Shown here piece by piece: positions 47,501 through 58,600 of a stretch of 64,000 nt of DNA. The notes beneath the pieces are model-generated. The model was not told the DNA's origin, ran no database searches, and worked only from the letters and a program-made list of their open reading frames with translations. This DNA is from Bedellia somnulentella (lineage: Eukaryota; Arthropoda; Insecta; Lepidoptera; Bedelliidae): assembly GCA_963576735.1 (NCBI GenBank), contig OY755196.1, forward strand, positions 5,871,912 through 5,935,911, written 5' to 3'. Made by a program: the position numbers and the translations under genes. Numbering within the stretch: the first letter of the stretch is position 1; every line of letters begins with the position of its first letter.

Positions 47501-49462
47501 TGTTGATAAAGAATTATCATTAAACTTCGAGCAATCGATCTCGCCTATGAAACGAAAGCTAGGTTACACTAATAGGTTTGGCAAAAAAACTGATTTTGCG
47601 GCGAGAAATGGAGTCAGGAAGAAGTATGAACGCGAAAACATATGTTCCTTTGAGAATGACTTGAAATTAGAATTGTTAAAACAAACACTGAATTCGTCAA
47701 GTGACGGTGTCAGAAAGCCTTGCTCTTCTCGAAATTTCTTTATATCAGATGCTGACTTGATCGCACGGCTCAAAAAATCTTTGATGCCTCATGATGTATT
47801 TGGAAAGAAATTATCGCCCAAAAATCTGCGCTCACAAAAACGCATAATAAAGAAGAGAAGAGGTAAAAGGGGTCATCGAAGCAGTATTGGTAAATTCGGA
47901 AACTTCATGGGGTCTGCTCGGCAGTTTACTTGGGCAGAGATTCTTGCTGGTAACCCAGAAGATATAATCAGAAAGAATCCTAATACAGCAAATAATTCAG
48001 ACGATGAAGATGATGAAAATACATGCAAATATAGAATTAGGAAACTTTCTAATGCATCAGATAGTACTGACTCAAATAACCAATCTCCAATACTACAAAA
48101 AGATTACCTCCAAGGATCGAATCCTACATATGCTATGAAAGAGGTTATAGCAAATCTCAAAAAGAGAATTGCAGGCAAAGAAGACGTTGAGGAAGAAGGT
48201 ATTGAAGGATACACCCCAGCCATGATGAAAATGTACAAGATTAAAGAGAAAAGGGAAGCAAAGGAAAGACTTGAAACTGCAAAGCAGGTTAAGAATGAGA
48301 CTGAATCCCGTTCGACTAGGTCTAAGAAAGTTAAGACTCCAGTAGCAAGTAAAACTAGGAAAAAACCGGTAGAAACAAAGCCAAAATTGGATGAAAGTGT
48401 TGTGGACAAAACTAGGTCGTTAAGAAATCGTAAATGTAGTAAGAATAAAGAGAAAGACGAAGTTAAAGTTGAAAAAGAAATCAAACCAGTTGCAGTTGCT
48501 GCCAAAAGTAAGTATTTGTTTCACATAAATTCATATACCCACGGCTATTAATCCCAAAAATAGCCAGACCTTCAGTATTAGAAACTCATCAATCACTTGG
48601 AAATTGGGGGGGGGAGATGTTGGTGATGGGTCTCCAACCATATCGCCCAACCATCGAGGTGACTTAGTGTTACTATAAATCAAACAAATGCTACACGGTT
48701 ATGGTACTTAAAGTGGGAGCATTTATACGCACATATATTTTTTTGCTTCATAAATTACTTTGTCATACCAACGTATAACCTTTAACTTCATTATGACACT
48801 ATTGCATATAACATACATACATATACTCATGGCTATAAATCCCTATAAGGGGTAGCCAGAGCTAAGGAATTAGAAATTCCTCAGCCGCTTTTGGAAGTTA
48901 ATTGGAGAAAAGATGAAAAATTAAAGGTTTTCGGTGATGGGTCTCCAACCACATCGCCCATAAATCCCTTAAAAGCCTCAATACCGTTAGTCGCCTCTTA
49001 CTTACACCCTACGGAAGAAATGCTAGTGCTATTCTAAACCGACACTTCACAGTTTGCATATAAATTTTAAGCATAATGATGGTACTGTAGTATGACAGTC
49101 TATTTGTAATATACACTAATACTACTAATATTATTTACTTTAAAAAACTGGTTCATGGTGTACTAAAAATATGCATTGATAATTTTAAAGCCACATTGAT
49201 TACGCCATTGAAAACTATGCGTAAACCGTTCTGCTCTTAGTTGTTATGGTTAAATGTCGTTTGTACTAACCTAACCATTATAATGAATCAAATTTTGACA
49301 AAGGTTTTTTGCGCGAAAACATATATACCCCTTATAGAATTTATAACGGTAATTACTAAATCAAAAACTCTTTTTTTTACAGAGCCAGCCAAACGCACAA
49401 AAACCGCAGTGGTAATGACAAATCGCCGAATGCTTCGAAGCAGTCGACGAATCAAGAAATGA
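41595..49462 (+). CDS. VRK1: Vaccinia-related kinase (VRK1 / NHK-1 / ballchen type), four coding exons
   Basis: Nuclear Ser/Thr kinase of the casein-kinase-1-related VRK family, whose known members phosphorylate histone H2A and BAF. Coding exons: 41595-41769, 45739-45897, 46282-48507, 49383-49462; every junction is GT-AG and all three introns are phase 1, giving 2640 nt and 879 residues. The start is the first in-frame ATG (context aacaATGCC). The glycine loop IGRGSFG (58-64) is completed across the exon 1/2 junction; ATP lysine K87 is in FVVKIEPHTNGPLF; the catalytic loop is HSDIKSSN (192-199); the metal-binding motif is DYG (380-382), the usual VRK replacement for DFG; then HDGTLEYSSRDSHIGAHSRR, typical of VRKs. 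The kinase domain ends near residue 515, followed by a long tail with an acidic patch (SDDEDDEN) and a very basic end (RSSRRIKK), likely a nuclear or chromatin anchor. Odd: about 168 extra residues lie between catalytic loop and DYG. Family is certain; the VRK1 orthologue call is likely. Confidence 0.93.
42425..43475 (+). mobile_element. Non-LTR retrotransposon (RTE-like), 3' half, in VRK1 intron 1
   Basis: This is the longest copy of the LINE that recurs through the window. It encodes the reverse-transcriptase segment RGVRQGCVASPWLFNLF (frame starting 42488), then ADDQVLLASSAEELQEMI, a YGSECW box, a WFGHIERMDD box, and a C-terminal [18 protein letters not shown] ending at 43437. It is dead: a frameshift near 42612 breaks the expected FADD catalytic box (the new frame reads LADD), and TGA at 42946-42948 replaces an Arg codon. 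The 5' end is truncated. The 3' end reads CCCCAATGGG, ATGGCGTGAGTATATG and then TATG repeats. Clade assignment (RTE-like) is tentative; RT and C-terminal homology are clear. Confidence 0.85.
43525..43650 (+). repeat. SINE-B variant subfamily 3' part in VRK1 intron 1
   Basis: aaacgtgggtaccttctctg to gaacgtttatgttatgttat, sharing the replaced block with the copy at 27226-27597. Confidence 0.75.
43655..44200 (-). pseudogene. RNase H domain of a LINE, antisense in VRK1 intron 1
   Basis: On the minus strand the frame reads ELQVYTDGSKTKDGTGEG (an RNase H TDGS motif), then KVNITYIKILSESKA, then SWIKGHRN and NTADELASRGS, the usual order of LINE-encoded RNase H (DGS, ES.., W..GH, ADELA). Stops interrupt it (after SKA and after GHRN). 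This is a different element from the RTE-like LINE; an I, R1 or Jockey-type lineage is likely. Confidence 0.6.
45187..45437 (-). mobile_element. SINE-A subfamily 2 in VRK1 intron 1
   Basis: atacatatatatattcacgg to atgctgacactatactgc. Confidence 0.75.
45473..45660 (-). repeat. SINE-B 5' half in VRK1 intron 1
   Basis: atacactgtcacatgacaaa to ccactcagctatcatgg; ends about 80 bp before exon 2. Confidence 0.7.
46045..46150 (-). repeat. SINE-A fragment in VRK1 intron 2
   Basis: ggaagatgagtgggtaaaaa, ttattggtgatgggtcttca. Confidence 0.45.
48528..48660 (-). repeat. SINE-A fragment just inside VRK1 intron 3
   Basis: attcatatacccacggctat to ggtgatgggtctccaaccat, starting 21 bp after the exon 3 donor and carrying a G10 run. 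Its sequence supplies the stop codon if intron 3 is retained. Confidence 0.65.
48812..49053 (-). mobile_element. SINE-A in VRK1 intron 3, 10-bp duplication
   Basis: Duplication ttgcatataa at 48802-48811 and 49054-49063. Confidence 0.85.
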
Positions 49463-49658
49463 ACAAACACCGCCTAACACTTTACTTTTCAGACCATTTC
49501 AATGTAAAAGTATTTGCTTTAAGCATATTTTTGAACTACTGAAAATCATTTTTGGAGCTAAATTTGGGATTATTATAGTTAAAATCATCCCAGTTTGAGC
49601 TTATTGGTTGTAATCGTAAAATGATTCAAGCATTATTTCAATTCTGACACAATTAATG

Positions 49659-49668
49659 AATAAATAAA
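49659..49668 (+). terminator. VRK1 polyadenylation signals
   Basis: Two overlapping AATAAA hexamers (49659-49664 and 49663-49668) lie about 200 bp after the VRK1 stop codon, the first good signals downstream. Confidence 0.55.
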
Positions 49669-50955
49669 TAATGTATACCCGCATACATGTTAACCGTTAC
49701 AATAATTTGACAGCTGTCATTTTGAATAGCTTGTTGTGTCCTCGTGTGTACTAAAAATGTTTGTGACGATGAAGATAAGAATCTGATATTAGAGAATGGT
49801 GAATGCAAAATAGATGACTAGGCTGAATAATTTTACTTATGAGTATGTATGTGGAAAATGGCCGTGAATAGGACGTATTAAAATTTTGCTTATGTTAAGT
49901 GTTAACGTGTATGTTTTCTAAAATCTAGATTGGATACTGATGTATGGATATTCATCTGTAATTACATTCTCAAAAAACCCACCAATTTTAAGCAATCAAT
50001 TATTTTATAGCAATTTGTACCAATGTTGACTTTCTCAACGAAAACATTTTTAGTATTTTCAAATTGTTTGGTACAAGTTGTATCCTGTATATAAGAAAAA
50101 AAATCTTTATTTTTAGTTTTCATCCTTGAGACATGGTCAGTAGAATTTCTATTGCTTCTCATTTCTTTTTCAAAAATCCTTGTTCTTGAAATAAATTAAT
50201 ATGCCAAGTTAAAAAACAATGGACTGAAGTAAATGTTCCATTAAATGATCAAATAACCTAAATTTTATTGTAATCAATCTGTTGCTGTGACTACGTATCA
50301 GATTTCTTAGTAAAGTTTAGCACGAAAATAAATAAAGATTTGAGTCCCGCAAAACCTGAAGAGGTCCATCAATTAATTTTACCCTCTATACTGTATACTG
50401 TGTATACTGTTAAAACGGGTTATATTTAATTGAGTAATAATGTCTTCGAAATTTAAGACAGCAGTATGATGCTTGATTTACTCCACTGAGTCATCATAAA
50501 ACATCCATCTCTTTCGCAAATGAAAAGGAAACCTCTACTTTAATCTCTAACATTCATGCGATAAAATTACGAGCGAGCCTAACCTAACAACTAAGACTAA
50601 ATCTTTTTTAATTTTTTGCTAAAGTTTGCTGAAATAATACGAAAATGTAGTTTAGGCAAATCAAATTTCCTACAGTAGTTGTAGAATACGATTGATGTAG
50701 ACTTAAAAGAAGTAGCTCAACCCCTTTTATTTCAATGTGCATTTAGTAAAGTGCTAAATTTTCTTAGCCTACTATGTAAGAAATTATCAATTGTATACAT
50801 TTCTGTTCAACATAACCTTGTCGAATGAATGTAGAATTTTCATGAATAAACTATTTGTTAAAATAATTGAGTTTTATTTGATATGTTAAGTTAGTATATA
50901 CATACATTTTATCACTATTAGTACTGATTAAATAGAAAAAAAATCTTCCTTTCCT
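49669..50955. other. Between VRK1 and HMBS: no feature recognised
   Basis: AT-rich, no repeat family matched. Confidence 0.45.
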
Positions 50956-50987
50956 TAATTGGGGTAGGCAGAGACTCACATAATTTG

Positions 50988-51046
50988 AATGTTTTTGTTC
51001 ATGAATACCTCATGTGGGTATTATTACTAATAAATAAAGGAAATTC
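50988..51046 (+). repeat. SINE-C with tRNA-like core deleted
   Basis: gtttttgttcatgaatacct directly joined to gtgggtattattactaataa, ataaaggaa. Confidence 0.5.
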
Positions 51047-51057
51047 TTCTATCCTTC

Positions 51058-51160
51058 TATCTAGTCTCTACTATGGCCACTTTGTATGATTTTTTCAACC
51101 TTACTCATTAATCATGCCATACATGCGCTCTTTTATTCTTACCACTTGGAACAACTACCT
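51058..51160 (-). repeat. RTE-like LINE fragment split by SINE-C debris
   Basis: Antisense pieces (gtctctactatggccacttt, catgcgctcttttattctt) that continue a piece at 50957-50982 (attggggtaggcagagactc). Confidence 0.45.
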
Positions 51161-51499
51161 GTATGACTTGTTTTAATTTAAATATGACATGTGTACTCGT
51201 TAGTGATTCTGATCATACTAATTAATCAGTTTAGGAAATCCATGGGAACATCACTGTAGCTTTACATTTGATAATAGTTTTCAAAGCGTAATCAATATAA
51301 TCGTTTCATTTGCCTGCTTTTAAGTTTAACACACAAAGTGGCTACATAGACATTAAGTTTGTTACCTTCAAGCTTAATGATGACACAAAGACACAGCTAA
51401 AAGTAGTTCAAGTTTCCTTTATTGTTAGTTTCAAATCTTATCACTATTATTTGCAAGTTCTAAAGACTTTTAAGACGTTACTCATACTGATCCGTTAAA

Positions 51500-51750
51500 A
51501 ATAAGCTGGTGGTTGTGTTTTTTGGACCGATATGTTACTCCTGTGACCTTGTGAGACGGGCAGTTGAGGGCCACCTCGGCGGGACAAAGGTGTATGTGCC
51601 TAAGCAATATCGGATAGTGCGAGAACAGGAGTACTAACAAGCAGCCATGCGGAAGGCTTAAGTCATACAGCAGGGATGCGGTCTCGACTTTCAGAAAGCC
51701 TATGCCATTAGGGAGGTTATTGGTGTTCCTTGTATTTTCTTTGTCCGTGT
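51500..51750. other. GC-richer unclassified segment
   Basis: tgtgagacgggcagttgagg, gccacctcggcgggac and ggatgcggtctcgactttca stand out against AT-rich flanks; perhaps a fragment of an unrecognised LINE. Confidence 0.3.
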
Positions 51751-51754
51751 CCTT

Positions 51755-52005
51755 CTACATACATACATATAATCACGGCTATAAATCCCCAGAAGGGGTA
51801 GCCAGAACTAAGGAATTAGAAATTCCCAAGCCACTTTTGGAAAGTTGAGTCGGGATTGGATGGTAAAATAAAGGTTCTTGGTGATGGGTCTCCAACCGCA
51901 TCGCCGAAAAATCCCTTTAAAACCCCTATACCGTTAGTCGCCTTTTACGTACACCCACCGGAAGAAATGGGGTAGTGCTATTCTAAGCCGGCACTACACA
52001 GCAAA
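51755..52005 (-). mobile_element. SINE-A, full length, between VRK1 and HMBS
   Basis: ctacatacatacatataatc to ccggcactacacagc. Confidence 0.85.
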
Positions 52006-52313
52006 ACCCTCATTAAAATAGTACTTATTACGTGTCAATCTACTATCAACTTTTTTGTTATTTGTAAATATGCATTGATAATGGTTTGGTTTTACTGGGT
52101 ATCCCCTAACACAGGCTTTGTATAGCTTAACAGGGGGCCGAAAAAAATTATAATACCTACTTGGCTTAATAAAGATATTTTGATTTTTTGATTTTTGATA
52201 CAATAAATGCTGAATGATTCAAGAACCATGCATGTTAAGCAAAGAAAAAGTAAAGTTGTGATACATACACGTCATTTTGCCAACATCAAACCTGACAGTT
52301 GCTTTTAGCCTGT

Positions 52314-52361
52314 GATTGGCTATAAATTTGACAAGACCGGCCGGTTCTGAATTCTGATTGG
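52314..52361 (+). promoter_or_regulatory. Candidate HMBS core promoter: two inverted CCAAT boxes and a TATA-like site
   Basis: GATTGG (reverse complement of CCAATC) occurs at 52314-52319 and 52356-52361, flanking TATAAA at 52321-52326, about 255-300 bp upstream of the HMBS ATG. Paired CCAAT boxes at this distance are common in housekeeping promoters. No start site can be proven from sequence. Confidence 0.3.
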
Positions 52362-52615
52362 TTGCTTGTTGATTGAATGGGTCTGTCAAATTTATTTTGA
52401 TTATGCATGCATGTATTGTTTATATTAAATAAATTAAAATTTAATTGTTGTGCGAAATGGAACACATATCCTCTAATCGCAAAATATAATTTAAAGTAAT
52501 TATCATATTGATTTAAAACTCATCCACTACAGTGCTAGTGACGAGTTAGAGCGTACAGATTTGTGATAATAACCTATAATTTTATCAAAATTTGTGTACA
52601 GATAAGTGATAAAAA

Positions 52616-55600
52616 ATGGAAAATAAAGAGAAAAAGGTCATACGTGTTGGGTCAAGGAAAAGTGAGGTGAGTTCGATATTTCAGTGTAATTCATAACAAA
52701 ATTATGACGGTTTAATGTAATGTTCAATAAATCAGCTAATTATGTTTCCCTGACCATACAAATGAATACCAAAGTCTATAAGCAACCAAAAAGTCCCTTT
52801 TTTACCTTGATAAGTTAATGAACTCAGATTTGCATAGATTAACCATGCAAGTATTATTGAGATAATGTATAATAAATATTAATTTTACCTTAAATAAATA
52901 TTTCTAAAATTAATGTGTTTTTTTGGCAATATAGCATGTACATCATACAAATTTGTACAACTTATTATTAAATAATTAACTTCAAATAACTAAGTTTTGT
53001 GATATGGACAAAAATCACCATCATCATACAACAATTAAACAGCTCCTGGATATGGCCACCATTGAAAATCTCATCAAAAACTTTTTCTGATAAATGTTAA
53101 TTAGTTATTTAACTAAATGAACTTGGGGAGATGCTAATAAATAAATAATTATATACAGCCATATAACATTCATAAAAGATCTTGAAAAGTAAAATAAATT
53201 AATTGTGAAAAGGGATACTAACTTGATAATAATAATAATGTTAAATAACCATTTAAAGATATCTGATAATAAGAATCAAACAATATTCATAATATTAATA
53301 TTAGTGGTGTTTGAACCCACAACTTCCAAATCCAGAAGCTATTCGCCTAGAACATGAATGTCATCAAATTTATACAGTAATGGTGATGCTCTATCCAAAC
53401 GATTTTGGTCTTGTTGACCACTTAAAACTCTTAATCGGCTCTCCATTTGATGGCTTATGTAGCCAATTTTAAGGGTAAACATTGTGGGGATGGCAAAGGG
53501 CTGCGGGGCTTTCAGCTTGTCACTCTTAAAGTCAAGGTCTGCTTTATGCTGCTCCTCAAACTCACTAACTTGCCTCTGTACAAGCCTCCACCATTTGGGA
53601 TATTGTGCTGCCAAAACTTCCCAATTAGGAGGCTCTATGTTGCATCTTTTCATGTGTCTTCTGTATGTAGTTAATCAGCTAAAAAAGTACTTATATTTTG
53701 TAGATATAATGGATAGCTAGCCTATATTGATAAACTTGTCTTATTATTTTCAGCTGGCTTTGATTCAAACCAACTTTGTTATTGATTCTTTGAAAAAGGT
53801 CTATGATGATTTAGAATTTACTATTGGTAAGTACATTTCGGGTAATTGGTAAAAATGATTTTAAAAAAGGCAGTAGAATAAATTTTGGTAGTACAAGAGT
53901 TATTTTTTTCTAATTTAACTTCATATAAAGGTACTGCTGTATTGTTTCTGCTTAGAATATCATTAACCGATTTCTTTTGACTCATACTTACTTATACTCA
54001 CACCCATTATTCCCATTGGGGTAGGCAGAGACTATTGATCGCCACTTAGTACGATCTTGACAAACCTCTCTTGTTTCCCTTACATTCATTATTCTTCTCA
54101 TACATGCTCTTTTATTCTTCTCACTTCGGACCCCCGCCTTTCTTTTGACTATTGGTTTTTGGAGCTTATTAAGTGAAGAAGAGATTTTACAATCTTTTCC
54201 CACTCGGGTTCCAAAAGTGTCTGAGGACTTTATCATTCTGGAGTTCTGACTAATCTTTACATACATACATACATATACATATACTCACGGCTATAAATCC
54301 CTAAAAGGGGTAGCCACAGCTGAGAAATTAGAAATTTCTCAGCCACTTTTGGAAGTTGAGTGGGGAAAAGATGGTAGAATAAAGGTTGTTGGTGATGGAT
54401 CTCCTGTGATTCTTGGCTAATCTTTCTGAGATTTAAAACTCTGACTATGTATGAGTAAGGTAAATGCTTTGAAAACTAATGTGTTGATGTAATTTTTCTC
54501 TGAAACCAACTGACTAAAGGACAGTATACAGCCTAAACATAGTATATTACCATAGATTCTTACAGGAAGAAGTAAAGGAAGTTAAACTTTATATGTCACC
54601 GAAATTAATAAGTATTACTAAGATAAAGGAAAAAATTAAGTGAAAAGAAAGAATTGGGCTAGACCTCGTTTTTAAAACATACCCTTTTTATATTTTAAAT
54701 TGATAAAAGACACCAAACTAAACAACTTTGCCTATGGAATGCCTATCTAAAATATTGTAGATTTCAAAATAATAAATAATTAAAAAGCGTTGTACCTAGA
54801 TCAAACTGAGAAAGTATAGTGAGGTTCTTATCTTAGCCTCAGCTGAAATAAAAAAAACATCTTGTGATTTGACCATATGTTTTTTATTTTACCTTAGGCT
54901 GATAATAATAAGGGTATGTTTTAAAAAGGAGGTCTAGGCCAATTTAAGTGATTGTGGTAGCATTTTTGATTTTGTGTCATAGTAACTATCCTATGCGGAA
55001 AATTATTGAATTTTTGTTGAATTTTTTTACAGTAACCATGACAACCCTCGGTGATCGTATCTTAAATGTATCCCTACCCAAGATAGGGGAAAAGTCCCTA
55101 TTTACTAAGGACTTAGAAGATGCATTAAGGAATGATTCTGTGGATTTCGTTGTGCATTCCTTGAAAGATCTGCCTACCTCTTTGCCAGATGGTCTTGCTA
55201 TTGGGGCTGTTTTTGAAAGGTGAGTTTTTATTCAACTTTTGTTGGCGCTTTTTAAGTCATTTACTAAGCTGTGTAGTGTCGGCTTAGAATAGCACTACCC
55301 CATTTCTTTCGGTGGCTGTACGTAAAAGGCGACTAACGGTTTTGTCGCTATTAAGGGATTTTTAGGCGATGTGGTTGGAGACCCAACACCAACAACCTTT
55401 ATTTTATCATCTTTTCCGCACTCAACTTTCCAAAAGTGGCTGAGTAATTTCTAATTCCTTAGCTCTGGCTACCCCTTCTAGGGATTTATAGCCGTGAGTA
55501 TATGTATGTATGTATGAAAAGATTGGTGAGGTTGCCTCTTAGGACTCCCGCGGGAAGAAATAGGTTATTGCTGTTTCAATACAACTCTTAAAAGTTTCTT

Positions 55601-58600
55601 AGATTTTGAAATGCAAAATGTATCTTGGTTGTAAACGGTGCGGGAAAACATCGTAAGGAAACCCACATGCCTAAGGTGTACTTAGTCATGTGACAGTGTA
55701 TTTCTGAAAAGCCTGCCCTCTATCACGTGAATACACTGTCCAAGCAAAACGTGGGTACTCTAAATCTGAACACCAGGTAACAATGTCACGTTATGCTGAG
55801 AAGAATTTGTACCTCTGCCAACCCCTTTGGTCACATACGGCGTGTACGTTTGAGTTTAAGTTAAATTGAAAAAAGGTTTCAGTATAATTTGGCATTCATG
55901 TAACTTCAACGTAATAAAGGTCAATATCAAGTCTATTAAAGTAGTCATAGAGGAAACGATAATTATCATTACATCGGAAATCGATACGCCCTGTAAAATA
56001 TTTCAATGTCATTAAATTAACTTAATTACATATACTCACGCTCACTTTACAGTATGTTTTATCGGCTTAGAATAGCACTAGCCCTTTACTTCCCGCGGGT
56101 TTTGTAAGAGATGACTTAGGTTTTTAGGCTTTTTAAATGAGTAACAGTCGTGCTAGCTCAGTGGGTAGAACATCGCTTATCTAGCAGCCGATGGGGGTTC
56201 AAATCCTAGCTTATACCAATTTGTCTTTTCTAAAATAATATGTGTGGTATTTTATCTTGGTAGTTAAGGGTGAGGGATAACATCGTGAAGAAACCCACTT
56301 GCCTAAGTTATGCTTTGTCATGTGACATTGTATTCGTACAAAACGGAGATAGTCCTGCCCCCTATCATTTGTCACACTGTCCAAGAAAAAAGTGGGTACT
56401 CTGAACACCAGGTGACAATGTAACGTGATGTTCAAAAGTATTAGTACCTTTGCCCACCCCATAATTTCACCAAACTGTGCGTCAAGCCAAGTCTAAACCA
56501 AAAATCTGATAACAACCTTAGGCCAGGAAGCCAGGATCCATCCTCAGTAACATACATACATATACTCACGGCTATAAATCCTAAAAAGGGGTAGCCAAAG
56601 CTTCAGAGCTGGAAACTCATCAGCAACATTTGGAAGATGATAGGACACGAGATGGTAGAAATGAAGTATCGTTGGTGATAGGTTTTTAACCGCATCGCCC
56701 AAAAACCACTTGAAAAGCCCCATACCCTTAGTCCCCTAGAGTAGAAAAGAGTAGTGACATTCTAATCCGGCACTACACGGCAAACTATCCTAAGTAATTT
56801 TCTTCATAGTTGTATTTTTTTATAGAGAAGACCCTCGCGACGCCTTGGTTCTTCGGGAAGAGTTTAAAAATGAAACTTTAACGACTTTGCCTGCCGGTTC
56901 TATCGTAGGTAAGAGAATATATGTTTTTAATATTCAGAACTTTACTTTAATTAAATTTGTGTGGCTTGGAATAGGACTAATCCATTATGGAAATGTTGAC
57001 ACCTGCGGGACTCGAACCCGCGAATAGCTCAGTTGGCAGAGCAACCGGGGCGTATACCCGGATGTCGCAGGTTCGAATCTCGCTGGTGTCGAAAATTTTC
57101 TATCCTTAATTGATTAGTAAATAATCCCCTTAAGAGTTTTCATGCACAAAAAAGTCTAATTATGTAACCTATTTCTTCTCGCAAGTCTAGCACTAATATT
57201 TTCCTCACGTCACTTCCTCAAGTGGAATAAAATTTTAATTTTATTCATAGCTATAAATATATATAAATACATTATACTCACGGCCATTAATCCCAAAAAG
57301 GGGTAGCCAGAGATTTAGAGCTAGAAAATCTTCATCCACATTTGGAAGATGATAGGGGACAAGATGGTAGAAATAAAGTATTGTTAGTGATGGGTCTTCA
57401 ACCGCATCGCACAAAAACCACTTAAAAAAGCCCCATACCATTATTCGCCTCTTACGAAACCCGGGGGTAGAATGGGGTAGTGACATTCTAAGCCGGCACT
57501 ACCTATTAATATCCATAGTATAAATCACACCTTTGATATGTTCCGCTTACAATAAATAAAAAACAGGCTTATTCTCCCAGCTTTCACTACATAGCTATAA
57601 ATAATAATCATAGCCTAAATCACACCTTCGTAATTTTTTGCTTACAATAAATCGTATTATAAATAAGGTATTATTACATATATTATATTAATTATAATTG
57701 TCTAGGCACATCATCCCTCCGCCGTACGGCCCAGATCCGCGGATCATATCCTCACCTCGAAGTGCAGGACGTGAGGGGAAACCTCAACACTCGGCTGAGG
57801 AAACTCGATGAGGATAACGGGACCAAATATGCTGCACTACTGCTTGCCAAGTCCGGCATGGTGAGGATGAATTGGGAGGACAGGATTTCGAGGGTAAGGA
57901 TATAAGTAAAATGTGATCTTTTGTTGGTTTTGGTATGGCCGTATAGGTATTTTGGCATATAAGCTTCATTGGGAAAGTGTAAAAGAGCAATTGGATAAGA
58001 TTTCAAATTTACGCAGACAAGGGAAATATTGGGATTTGCATATTCATTTCAAAATACTTCTCTTTAAAACCGTTCGATTCTTGTTTTTTTTTTAAAGTTT
58101 CCTTTTACTTATGACCAACCCACTGTATGGGCTATTTAATTTGTTTGTATAAAAAATACTCCAGTAATTTGGTTTGCCACTGTGACCATAATTATGCAGA
58201 TGTAGCAAGCGTTATTATTTTCTTATGATTTTTCATATAAGTTACTTTAGATTTTTTATTTCTTTATTGTGTACAATAGGTTAATCAGTCGTGAAGAAAC
58301 CCACATGGCTAAGTTGTACCTAGTCATGTGACAGTGTATTCTTACAAAACGGAGATAGGCCTGCCCCCTATCACGTGAGTACTCTGTCCAAGCAAAACGT
58401 GGGTACCAAAAACACCAGCTGACAATGTCACGGTATCACTACCTCTGCCACCCCTTTGGGGATATACGACGTGAACGTTTGAGTTCAATTTGACATTGAC
58501 ATTTACATTCTTTTTTTTGCTAGGTGTTGCCATGTGCAGAAATGATGTACGCGGTAGGACAGGGCGCTTTGGCAGTAGAATGTAGGAGTGACAATGATGA

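Noticed and set aside
53447..53720. Two + strand frames of 75-78 codons in HMBS intron 1
   Set aside because: Shadows of the antisense LINE fragment.
54948..55223. Start of HMBS exon 3 frame at 54948
   Set aside because: The frame extends back into intron 2; the acceptor at 55031-55032 and phase fix the exon start at 55033.
56845..57027. HMBS exon 4 frame continuing to 57027
   Set aside because: Conservation stops at GSIVG and a GTAAGA donor follows at 56909; the rest is intron and SINE-C.
57025..57095. tRNA-Tyr(GTA) candidate
   Set aside because: The anticodon loop gcgtata lacks T33, there is no intron as in eukaryotic tRNA-Tyr, and it is fused to an inverted copy of its own end.
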